DNA from: Cenococcum geophilum 1.58 | Taxonomy: Eukaryota; Ascomycota; Dothideomycetes; Gloniales; Gloniaceae | Assembly (NCBI GenBank): GCA_001692895.1 | Contig: KV748230.1 | Coordinates: 1,054,001-1,118,000 of the forward strand | Length of the DNA stretch: 64,000 nucleotides | Reading direction: 5' to 3' | In this document: positions 37,364 to 45,789 of the stretch, piece by piece | Layout of the letters: every line of letters begins with the position of its first letter | Position numbering within the stretch: position 1 is the first letter of the stretch | Program-made: the position numbers and the translations under genes | The notes under the pieces: model-generated | What the model was told of the DNA's origin: nothing | What the model saw: only the letters and a program-made list of their open reading frames with translations | Databases searched by the model: none

Positions 37364-38025
37364 GGGTACGTTCGATAACTTTTTTTGGCCAGGTGGACTC
37401 CACCAGGTGGGTGCTCTAAAAAAGCCACCTGGGTCCACCTGGGCTGACCTGGTCGCGAACGGGCCACCGATATCGATATCCACCTGGTGGATGCTGTCCG
37501 TTCGACACCCCAGGTGGATTTTGGGCAGATTGGCCGTCTTGGCAGCCGAAAAGAAGGTTCCACCTGGCCAGGTGGAGGTGTTCGCGTTAACTGCGACTGC
37601 GTTCCCAAATCTAGTATAGCGGCGAGTTTTGTCAGCAATTCAAGCCACCTGGGCAGTCCACCTGGGCGAATTCCACAAGTACCTACCGTTTTCAAGGGGG
37701 GGTACTTGTAGAACCCCAACACAGCCAGGTCGATCGATTCTTCCCTCTTTTACAATATTTTTGACCCATTCTTACCATCATGTAATCCAATTAACATTAA
37801 CCATAAAGCCTTATATATTAGCCACAGCATCTACAGGCGTGCTCCTTTCTAGCGAATCACCTACCAAACGAACGCCTTCTACCAGGTGGAAAGCACCCCT
37901 GCTTTGGCGTTTAGAAGAGGCGCTTACACCCTGCAGATTGCGCCCAGGTAGGCCTTAAAAGTATCGACCTGGCTGCGCCCACCTGGTGGAGTTGACCTGG
38001 CCAAAAAAAGGTATCGAACGTACCC
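37364..38025. mobile_element. PIF/Harbinger-like MITE, 662 bp
   Basis: Terminal inverted repeats of about 45 bp start GGGTACGTTCGATAAC at the left; the right end mirrors this as ATCGAACGTACCC. TTA flanks both sides (37361-37363 and 38026-38028), the 3-bp TTA target typical of PIF/Harbinger. The interior carries many copies of CCACCTGG or CCAGGTGG. Open frames here are by-products of the repeats. Confidence 0.85.
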
Positions 38026-38510
38026 TTAAACTAAAGTTTCGGCCAAGACTGCTGCTCTGAACTTAGCCGTCTCCAATTCTTAATTCAAGGTATCGGACCT
38101 TGGGGTTATGCTCAGCGTAACCTAGGGTTACGCACAGTCCCCTTATATTAACTACATATCACCCACACATCACCCCCCCCTTGGGTGGTGGCCCCTACTT
38201 TTTGGACACGTTTTTGAGGCCTAGGTTAGTACTAAGTTAGTATAGAGGGCGTCATCGCGTGCCTTTGACCTTATCGTCGCCTTAATAATCCATTTTTTAA
38301 CCGTCTACTGTTCTTATACCCGTATTAGTTTATATAGGGCTTCTTATTGTATATTAAAAGGCCTGCTGTAATTCTAATTTTATAATATAAAGTACTTTTC
38401 TTCTCTTTTATTATTTATGTGTTTGGTTGCTTTATTTACCTATACAGCACTTACGCGTTTACCCCTTACCTTTTATGGAAATGGAGTCTTTTAAGAATCT
38501 TTATACCCTA

Positions 38511-39137
38511 TCCCTTAACCCGCCGACGTCCACTCAGCAGGTGGTCCGTGCGGAACACCAGAATCAAAACTACGCGTATACCTCTATAGATTTGTTTAAT
38601 TAATTACCATCAACCATGCCTTCCAATCGTACTTCCAATGATATAGATCTTGTTCAACCGACTTAATACAAAGTTCCACCAAACCGGGTTGCTAAAAAAC
38701 CACCCCCCGAGCCATGGAAGCTGCCCGATTTCGAGCCTTTGCATATTGACGATCTCGACGACCATGGCACCCCAAATCTACCTCCTACGCTTGATCGAAA
38801 CGATCCGTTCGCTATATTCAGTCAATTCTTTACTAGTGAGATTATGGATAAGCTGGTAGAGTGGACGAATAAGTACGCAGAGCTGCACCCGTCGAATGAT
38901 GTAGGTGAAAAGCTACGGGCCCGTCNATGGAAGCCAACATGCAAAGAAGAACTCTGGGCGTATTTTGGTGTGCTTATTTATATGGGCCTTACACAGGAAT
39001 CGTCCATTGAGGATTACTGGGGTTCTNTGGACACCACTGGCTCGGAGCGTATTTCTGATCACGATGATTTTGATGCATTGATTTGATTAGCCGATCCTTA
39101 TCGATAACGAGTGGACGAATTCCGGCGGGTTAAGGGA
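38511..39137 (+). mobile_element. piggyBac-derived non-autonomous element, 627 bp
   Basis: The ends are TCCCTTAACCCGCCG and, at the right, CGGCGGGTTAAGGGA, followed inward on both sides by a GTCCACTC-type block. Flanks are TA on each side (38509-38510, 39138-39139), and the second Crypton copy (minus strand near 42740) shows the empty site, proving that this is an insertion. It is GC-normal inside RIP-mutated host DNA, so it is recent. The interior holds an N-terminal piggyBac transposase fragment directly joined to the right end. Confidence 0.85.
38616..39086 (+). pseudogene. N-terminal fragment of piggyBac-like transposase
   Basis: The ATG at 38616 (MPSNRTSNDIDLVQPT) meets TAA at codon 17 (38664), a CAA-to-TAA change. 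The frame continues to TGA at 39084 through PPPEPWKLPDFEPL, DPFAIFSQFFTSEIMDKLVE, WTNKYAELHPS, EELWAYFGVLIYMGLTQESS and IEDYWGS, the start of the piggyBac DDE domain. Family members are several hundred residues longer. The catalytic core is absent, so this is a deletion derivative. Two bases are ambiguous (38926, 39027). Confidence 0.8.
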
Positions 39138-41320
39138 TAGTCTACTTTATAGTTAAAGGAAGCCCCTATAGCTTCCTCCTATAGCCTTTAGAGCGAATTT
39201 AAGGCCCAAATAATGTAGTTACGGGATACCCATAAGGCCTAGTACTTAAAAAATACTATAAGGTCGTATAAGCCGAAGCAGGAAAAGTAAAAAGACTAGT
39301 GCGTGAGACTAAAAGGCAATATAGACAGCGCCTGGGTAATAAAAGATAAGCTTTACCTATTTTTAAAGTAGGAAGTTGTTAATTAGGAATTATAGGCCTC
39401 TGGCTATTAAAAACGCAAGTCAAAACGGAAAGAGATATAGAAGGATGGCAAGCAGGCAAAAAAAAGGCAGAAGACGGAAGGGTAGCTAAAGGGGAAGACA
39501 ACCATAGGGGCACCCATAGCCATAGCTACAGAGGGGGAAGCTGTAAAGGAGGAGGAAGGGGAGATATAGAATAAAAAGGCCTTAAACGCCCTATTTAATA
39601 AAACAGTCCAATACTTAGTTATAAATAGCTATGTCTTTGCTATTACTAAGCTTTATATATGGCAGTTAGAAGGTAAGGCTTTACTGCTACTATAGGGGGC
39701 AAAGCTTTTAGTAGTACTAGAGAGCGTCTACTGTGATAAGGACTAGATTTAATACATTAACTTTATTAATTAAGGCCTATTTACAATTATTAGCAGCTAT
39801 GACGTCAAAGGGCTTAAAAAGGCAATTACTTAGTACTAGGAGATGGGCTTTAAAATATTAGGTTTAGTTAAGTTTTATCTTTAAACTGCAGCTAAGTATT
39901 TATTAGATTTATATATTAGTCTATACAACTGCCGTTTTTTAACTCATTTTTTAGGCCATACTACTATTACTTAGGGTAAAAATATATAAGATATTTAGCT
40001 TACTAACTTTATCCTTATTAAACTAGAGAATAAAGGACCTAAACTAGATAAGCTGGCGCTATATATAGTTATATTAATAATATAAAGAAAGCAGAATTAG
40101 TATAGTAAGGTTAAGTATATAGACTATATATGGAATACTAACCCTATTCTTTACCCTCTTTCTATAATAGCCTTTTGCTTTTTTAACTGCTGGGGTAAAG
40201 ATAGTACTAAAAGCTTTCTATCTTTTCAACAGCTAAAGGACTACTATAATCTATATATCTTCCCTAAAAGTATTAAAGTATTATAATAGCCGTTAAGCTA
40301 TTATACACAGTTTAAATAAAATAAGAAGATATTTTAAAGGGTAGGAATTTACTCAAAAAAAAGACCTATAGTGCCTGTAAGTAAAGTGTCTGATACGCTA
40401 AGCTTAACAGTATTAAAAAAACTTAAATTAAATAGGCCGGACGCTAAAATATAGACGCGATAATAGGAACTTACTTTAACTATCTACCATATATATTTAT
40501 GTGGTCAATTACTAGCTTCCTAAAAGAAGGAAAGGGCTACTTTCTCCCCCACATATAGGAGGTGCCAGAGGAGGCCCTTTATTTAAAGATATGGCCTAAG
40601 ACTAACGTCTAGCTTAAATATATAGAGACCTACTACTTAAATAGGACTGATAATAAGGTTATATAGCTTAACCTTACGGGCTTAGGATTTCTGTACCTCC
40701 TTTATATACTTAGGGTAATTTTATTACAGGACTCCATAATCCTATACAAGTAGTTCCTATTCTACCCCTTATGGAAGGACTCCCTCTTTAGCTATAAGGA
40801 GTACTAGAGGTTTACTATATAGGTAAAAAGCTTGCTAGCTAACATAGTTACACCAAATAAGCTAATAATACAAAAATACTAGCCTACCTATAAGGCCGTA
40901 GCTAAGCTAAAATATAAGACCACAATTTTTAAAATAAAGGGTGTTTAATTATATATAGAGATAATCTTAAAATACCTTAATAAAATAAAAAAGTTATTAG
41001 TATTATTTATACCTGTACCTATATAGATTTAGTAAAAAAAGATAGGTATCTAAATAGGGCCTATAGAGTCTATATATTTACCTTTAGGCAGGCCTATACT
41101 ATTTATTATAATATCTACTATATCCGCGCCACTTATTTAGCTATTTACTATATCTACACCGCCTATTTAGCTGTCTACTATATCCGCACCACTTAGTCAA
41201 CTACTTGCTATATCTGCTCTGCCTATTTAGCTATTTACTATATCTATACCGCCTACTTAGCTATTTGCTATATCTATACTGCCTAGTTAACTATTTACTA
41301 TATCCGCTTTACTTAGTTAA

Positions 41321-41464
41321 TGTTATGCGATGCGCTACCTATACCTACGGTATAGGCTGGAGAGCTTATAAGGCATTCCAACCGGCAGCCCGTCCAGTTA
41401 CAAGACACTACTACTACCTTTTTAGTAGTTTGTATGGTCGAGTGGGTTAGGCTTAGGCATAATA
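41321..41464 (+). repeat. 5' LTR of miniature element A
   Basis: 144 bp, matching 41762-41905, 44146-44289 and 44587-44730. Differences between copies are mostly C/T and G/A. Confidence 0.88.
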
Positions 41465-41761
41465 ATGTATTTCGCAACTATCCGGAGGTTAGTGTTCGAT
41501 CTAGTACGGGGTTAAATATTCACGAGTACGGGACAGCCTAAGCGACTGCACTCTCTGCAGTTAATGCGGGGTATCGCACATGCTTGCTGGAGGTTACCTT
41601 ATTAAGCTTAACGCTAGCTAGGGTACTAGCGGACGCCTCGCGTTACAGCTAGGGTGCTGCGGGCAGCTTGCGCGCTGCGTAGCCAAGACCACCTGGCGAA
41701 AGGCCAGCCATTTATCGCGATTCAGGCGCCTAAGGACATGCGCCCTAGGAGGGGGTGCAGT

Positions 41762-41905
41762 TGTCATACAATACGCTACCCATACCTATGGTATGGGCTG
41801 GAGAGCTTATAAGGCATTCCAACCGGCAGCCCGTCCAGTTGCGAGACACTGCTGCTACCTTTTTGGTAGTTTATATGGTCGAGTAGGTTGGGCTTAGGCA
41901 TAATA
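41762..41905 (+). repeat. 3' LTR of miniature element A
   Basis: A 144-bp partner of 41321-41464, followed directly by AGTAT, which is the inverted form of the ATACT target of copy B. Confidence 0.88.
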
Positions 41906-43150
41906 AGTATGGCCTAAAAAATAAGTTAAAAAATGGTAGCCGTATGGACTAATATATAAATTTAATAAATGCTTAGCTACAGTTTAAAGGTAAAACTTAA
42001 CTAAACCTGGCATTTTAAAGCCTGTCTCCTAGTATTAAGTAATTGCCTTTTTAAGCCCTTTAATATTATAGCTACTAGTAATTATAAATAGGCCTTAATT
42101 AATAAAGTTAATATATTAAATCTAGTCTTTGTTATAGTAGACACTCTATAGTACTGCTAAGAGCTTTACCCCCTATAGTAATAGTGAGGCCTTGCCTTCT
42201 GACTGCTATATATAAAGCTTAGTAATAGTAGAGATATAGCTATTTATAACTAAGTATTAGATTGTTTTATTAAATAGGGCATTTAAGGCCTTTTTGTCCC
42301 ATATCTCCCCTTCCTTTTTTTTATAGCTTCCTCCCCTATAGCTATAGCTATGGGTACCCCTATAGTTGTTTTCCCCCTTAGCTACCCTTTTATCTTCTAC
42401 CTCTTCTTTACCTATTTACTATCCTTCTATATCTCTTTCCATTTTAATTTATATTTTTAATAGCTAGCAGCCTATAATTCCTAGTTAATAACTTCCTGTT
42501 TTAAAAATAGGTAAAGTTTATCTTCTGTTACCTAGGCGCTATTTATATTACCTTTTAGTCTTACGTACCAGTCTTTCTACTCTTTCTACTTTGGCTTGTA
42601 CAACTTTATAGTATTCTTTAGGTGCTAGGCCTTATAGGTATTCTATAACTGCATTATTTAGGCCTTAAATTTGCTTTAAAGGCTATAAAAAAAAGCTATA
42701 GGGGCTTCTTTTAACTGTAAAGTAGATTATAGGGTATAAAGATTTTTAGAAAACTCTATTTCTATAAAAAGTAAGGGGTAAATACGTAAATGCTATATAG
42801 GTAAATAAAGCAACTAAATATATAAATAATAAAAAAGAAGAAGAGTACTTTATATTATAAAATTAGAATTACAGTAGGCCTTTTAATATATAATAAAAAG
42901 CCCTATATAAGCTAGTACAGGTATAAAAATAATAGATAGTTAAAAAATAGATTATTAAGGCGACAATAAGGTTAAAGATACGCAATAACGCCCTCTATAC
43001 TAATTTAGTACTAACCTAGGCCTTAAAAATATATTTAAAAAGTAGGGACCACCGCCTAAAGGGGGGGGTAATATATAGGTAATATATAGTTAATATAAGG
43101 GGACTATATATAACCCTAAATTACACTAAATATAACCTTAAGGTCTAATA
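41906..43150 (-). pseudogene. Crypton-type element B, 5' part (inverted)
   Basis: The reverse complement matches 38090-39964 of Crypton A after excluding the piggyBac MITE. It contains the start MEIEFSKNLYTL-like reading near 42770, the KDKLYLFLKQEVIN-like block near 42510 and the run up to FLGHT at 41910. It is RIP-mutated independently of copy A, so comparing the two helps to tell RIP changes from original bases. The remaining part of this copy is at 44995-45508 on plus. Confidence 0.8.
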
Positions 43151-43369
43151 CCTATTATATATTAAAAAGGGCACTTTAGTACGGTTATAATTTAAGTTAA
43201 TATAAAGTTAGCATTACCCCTATTAATATTATATATAAACCCTATATAAAGTCGCGCAGTAACTACCCCTAAATAATTTTACACGTGATTTTAGGCAAAA
43301 AGATATATAATTTAGGTTAAATTAGTACTTAACAGGTAGTTGTGTAATATTACTTTAAAATTTTAATAC

Positions 43370-43700
43370 CTATTACTACAGTATAGCCTTATATTAAGGC
43401 GTTTTAGACATTGCAGTATAGTTCTATATTAAGGCTTTTAATCACTGCAGTATGGTCTTATACTAAAGTGTTTTAGTTGCTGCAGTATAATCTTATATTA
43501 AGGCATCTTATTACTACAGTATGGTTTTATATTAAGGCGTCTCAGTTATTATAATACGGTTTTATATTAAGGCGTCTTAGTTACAGTATTATAGTCTTAT
43601 ATTAGTGTCTTAATTACTATAGTACAGTTTTATATTAAGGTATTTTAGTTACTATAATATAGTCTTATATTAAGGTATTTTAGTTACTGTAATATTTAGT
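43370..43700 (-). repeat. Tandem array of about nine 35-40-bp units
   Basis: Units such as ACTGCAGTATGGTCTTATAC and TAAGGTATTTTAGTTACTGT repeat from 43370 to 43700. They lie just downstream of the Crypton A stop in coding orientation. The units drift towards TA by RIP from one end to the other. Confidence 0.85.
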
Positions 43701-43704
43701 AATT

Positions 43705-44145
43705 AAATATTTTTATAAAGCCAATTTAAAGAATGCTAGCCTTATAGCTATTCTAGCTAGTTAATAGCCTGTCTATTATCTTTTACTATACTATATTTTA
43801 TACGCTATTTTATATCCTTAATTATCCTATGGTGATAGCTATAAAATATAGCCTTATTATCAACCTATTAGTGTACCCCCTAGCAGTAATTAAGAGCTTT
43901 AATTAATGGCCTACCTACTAGCCCTAAAGTCCACTTAGTCTAAAGCTAAAAGACTAAATTACTGCCCTAAAACATTTTATATTTCTTTAGTAGTGCCTAT
44001 AGGTTAAGGATAAATAAAAAAGGTAATTAAGTATCTATTTATACCTGTACTAATAGGGGCGGTATAGATATAGTAAATAGCTAAATAGGTAGTATAGATA
44101 TAGTAAACAGCTAAATAGGCAGAGCGGATATAGCAGATAGTTAAC
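43705..44145 (-). pseudogene. Crypton A, coding part 2 (linker end and GCR1_C-like domain), inverted
   Basis: The minus-strand reading from 44145 continues the QLSAISALPIQLF repeats of the linker, then ALLKKYKMFQGSNLVFQLQT, KWTLGLVGRPLIKALN, RIIKDIKQRIKY and QHSLNWLYKNI before a stop near 43708. The WTEGL..GPSVKALE-like block and the R-K-I-I-x-E-I block fit the GCR1_C DNA-binding domain that accompanies Ndc10-like domains in fungal Crypton-type proteins. The frame joins exactly to 41320 when the inversion and the miniature element are undone. Confidence 0.72.
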
Positions 44146-44730
44146 TGTTATACGATACGCTACCTATACCTGCGGTATGGGCTAGAGAGCTTATAAGGCA
44201 TTCCAACCGGCAGCCCGTCCAGTTACGAGACACTGCTGCTACCTTTTTAGTAGTTTGTATGGTTGAGTGGGTTGGGCTTAGGCATAATAATGTGTCTCGC
44301 AACTACCTAGAGGTCAGTGTTCGATCCGGTGCGGGGTTGAATATTCACGAGTACGGGACAGCCTAAGCGACTGCACTCTCTGCAGTCAGTGCGGGGTATC
44401 GCACGTGCTTGCTGGAGGTCACCTTATTAAGCTTAACGCTAGCTAGGGTGCTAGCGGACGCCTCGCGTTGCAGCTAGGGTGCTGCGGGCAGCTCGCGCGC
44501 TGCGTGGCCAAGACCACCTGGCGAAAGGCCAGCCATTTGTCGCGATTCAGGCGCCTGAGGACATGCGCCCTAGGAGGGGGTGCAGTTGTCATGCGATGCG
44601 CTACCTATACCTGCGGTATGGGCTGGAGAGCTTATAAGGCATTCCAACCGGCAGCCCGTCCAGTTGCGAGACACTGCTGCTACCTTTTTGGTAGTTTGTA
44701 TGGTCGAGTGGGTTGGGCTTAGGCATAACA
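44146..44730 (+). mobile_element. Miniature LTR element (TRIM), copy B, 585 bp
   Basis: LTRs at 44146-44289 and 44587-44730 (144 bp each) and a 297-bp interior, same as copy A but less RIP-mutated. Within each LTR, TTATAAGG at LTR position 46 precedes AGTTGCGAGACAC at position 76. GTGTCTCGCAACT, its perfect complement, lies at 44292-44304, two bases after the 5' LTR. AGGAGGGGGTGCAGT lies just before the 3' LTR. No protein is encoded. It is the best template for the family sequence. Confidence 0.87.
44292..44304 (+). promoter_or_regulatory. Putative self-priming primer-binding site
   Basis: GTGTCTCGCAACT starts two bases after the 5' LTR and is perfectly complementary over 13 nt to AGTTGCGAGACAC in the LTR (44662-44674 in the 3' copy), located where transcription should start. 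This mirrors Tf1-type self-priming. No tRNA 3'-end match starting TGG is present. Confidence 0.65.
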
Positions 44731-44731
44731 A

Positions 44732-44994
44732 TGTTAGGAGGGGGTGCAGTTATCGGGCCACTACCCCTGAAAAGGGATGAGAATTCAGTACTGTTAGGAC
44801 GCCAAGGTCCTTAGGGCATGTAGTAACGTGACAACAGTAGCGGGATGCAAAGAGTTTCTGGTTCTTGATGAAGTAGAACTGTAGAACTGAATTCTGCTGT
44901 TCTCTGATGCGGGGCGACTACGTTTTATAGGCGCCTCGCCTGCGCCTCGCCTGCGCTAAGCCGGTTATGGCCAGTGCGTCTCTATAGCCTAACA
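44732..44994 (+). mobile_element. Solo-LTR-like sequence joined to miniature element B
   Basis: 263 bp beginning TGTTAGG and ending CCTAACA, so the ends are LTR-like. Its first bases (TAGGAGGGGGTGCAGTT) repeat the polypurine end of the miniature element's interior, which hints at a recombined tandem rather than an independent LTR. It is followed by ATACT, the target duplication of the whole 44146-44994 insertion. Confidence 0.5.
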
Positions 44995-45508
44995 ATACTA
45001 CTATTACCTAGAGTGAAAATAGATAGGATATTTAGCTTACTAACCTTATTCTTATTAAACTAGAAAATAAAGGACCTAAACCAGATAAGCTAGTACTGTA
45101 TATAGTTATATTAATAATACAAAGAAAGTAGAATTAGTATAGTAAGGTTAAGTATATAGGCTATATACAAAATGCTAACCCTATTCTTTACCCTCTTTCT
45201 ACAATAGCCTTTTACTTTTTTAACTACTAGGGTAAAAATAGCACTAAGAGTTTTCCATCTTTTTAGCAGCTAGAGGACTACTATAACTTATATACCTTCC
45301 CTAAAAGTATTAAAATACTATAATAGCTGTTAAGCTATTATACATAGTTTAAATAGAATAAGAAAATATTTTAAGGGGTAGAAATTTACTTAAAAGAAAA
45401 GACTTATAGTATTTGTAAGCAAAGCGTCTAGTATACTAAGCTTAGTAATATTAAAGAAACTTAAATTAGACAGGCTGGATGCTAGAATATAAATGCAATA
45501 ACAGGAGC
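44995..45508 (+). pseudogene. Crypton-type element B, middle part
   Basis: Matches 39960-40470 of Crypton A (KLENKGPKPDKL, KQNQYSKV-like, FFNYQGKNSTKSF, SIKILQQLLSYYTQF). It ends abruptly at 45508, where gypsy sequence begins. Confidence 0.8.
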
Positions 45509-45789
45509 AGCCGTTTACTATATTAATCTTCCGGTTACCGTTCCCAATCTCTACCTAGTTTTAGCCTTGTATCTAGCAAGCACTATTTATAAGGACAAAG
45601 CTACAGCCGACGTCCTATAAAAACCCCACCCTAATTACCTCTAAAAGGAAGGTCCTAGAGCTAAGTTGCTCTCCGGAATAGCTTTGCTATAGGATCTCGT
45701 TAAACGTATTTAACATTACAAACTCTAACTCTTATGACCGTAGCATAACTATTAACTGCTGTCTTCGGCAGAATAGTTAATAGGCTAAC

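Larger units (their letters stand above)
38090..41320 (+). pseudogene. Crypton-type element A, coding part 1 (Ndc10-like recombinase), RIP-degraded
   Basis: After a MITE at 38511-39137 is removed, the reading MEMESFKNLYTL (from about 38475) continues into a long frame with RIP stops: KDKLYLFLKQEV (39340), INFINQGLFTI (39760), LLGHTTIT-like FLGHTTITQGKNIQDI (39940), KQNQYSKVKYIDYI (40100), FCFFNCWGKD (40170), FPKSIKVLQQPLSYYTQF (40260). These match the fungal Ndc10_II/Crypton-type tyrosine recombinase family (GHYMLTRG, NQHGRLE, DPLLCPLGALAFYLF equivalents). The C-terminal linker is a tandem repeat of QLFTISI/PPIQL units (41120-41320). The frame stops at an inserted miniature LTR element and its continuation now lies inverted at 44145-43705. 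Confidence 0.78.
41321..41905 (+). mobile_element. Miniature LTR element (TRIM), copy A, 585 bp
   Basis: Direct repeats of 144 bp (41321-41464 and 41762-41905), TGTTATGCG...CATAATA, enclose a 297-bp interior without coding. A purine tract (AGGAGGGGGTGCAG) lies immediately before the right repeat, as a polypurine tract should. The LTR has TATAA about 27 bp before a stretch complementary to the sequence two bases after the left LTR. It is inserted in the C-terminal repeat region of Crypton A with GTTAA at the left; the matching GTTAA is found inverted at 44141-44145. Confidence 0.85.
41906..44145. other. Inverted 2240-bp segment between two miniature LTR elements
   Basis: Read as reverse complement, its right edge continues Crypton A in frame from 41320, including a duplicated GTTAA. 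Its left edge joins Crypton B to 44995, with a duplicated ATACT. In the present order the two miniature elements carry exchanged target duplications: GTTAA/AGTAT and TTAAC/ATACT. Confidence 0.85.

Noticed and set aside
44518-44532. CTGGCGAAAGGCCAG as part of a hammerhead ribozyme
   Set aside because: The GAAA is only a hairpin loop; the CTGATGA core and cleavage triplet are absent nearby.
44320-44690. tRNA- or SINE-like A box (TGGTCGAGTGG) and B box (GTTCGATCC) around the end of the miniature element's 5' repeat (about 44261-44325)
   Set aside because: Both boxes match the consensus, but no cloverleaf with paired acceptor and anticodon stems could be formed, and the LTR-interior-LTR layout with polypurine tract and 5-bp target duplications explains the sequence better.
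44468-44780. 84- and 66-codon plus-strand frames
   Set aside because: They run across the interior and LTR of the miniature element and overlap each other in different frames.
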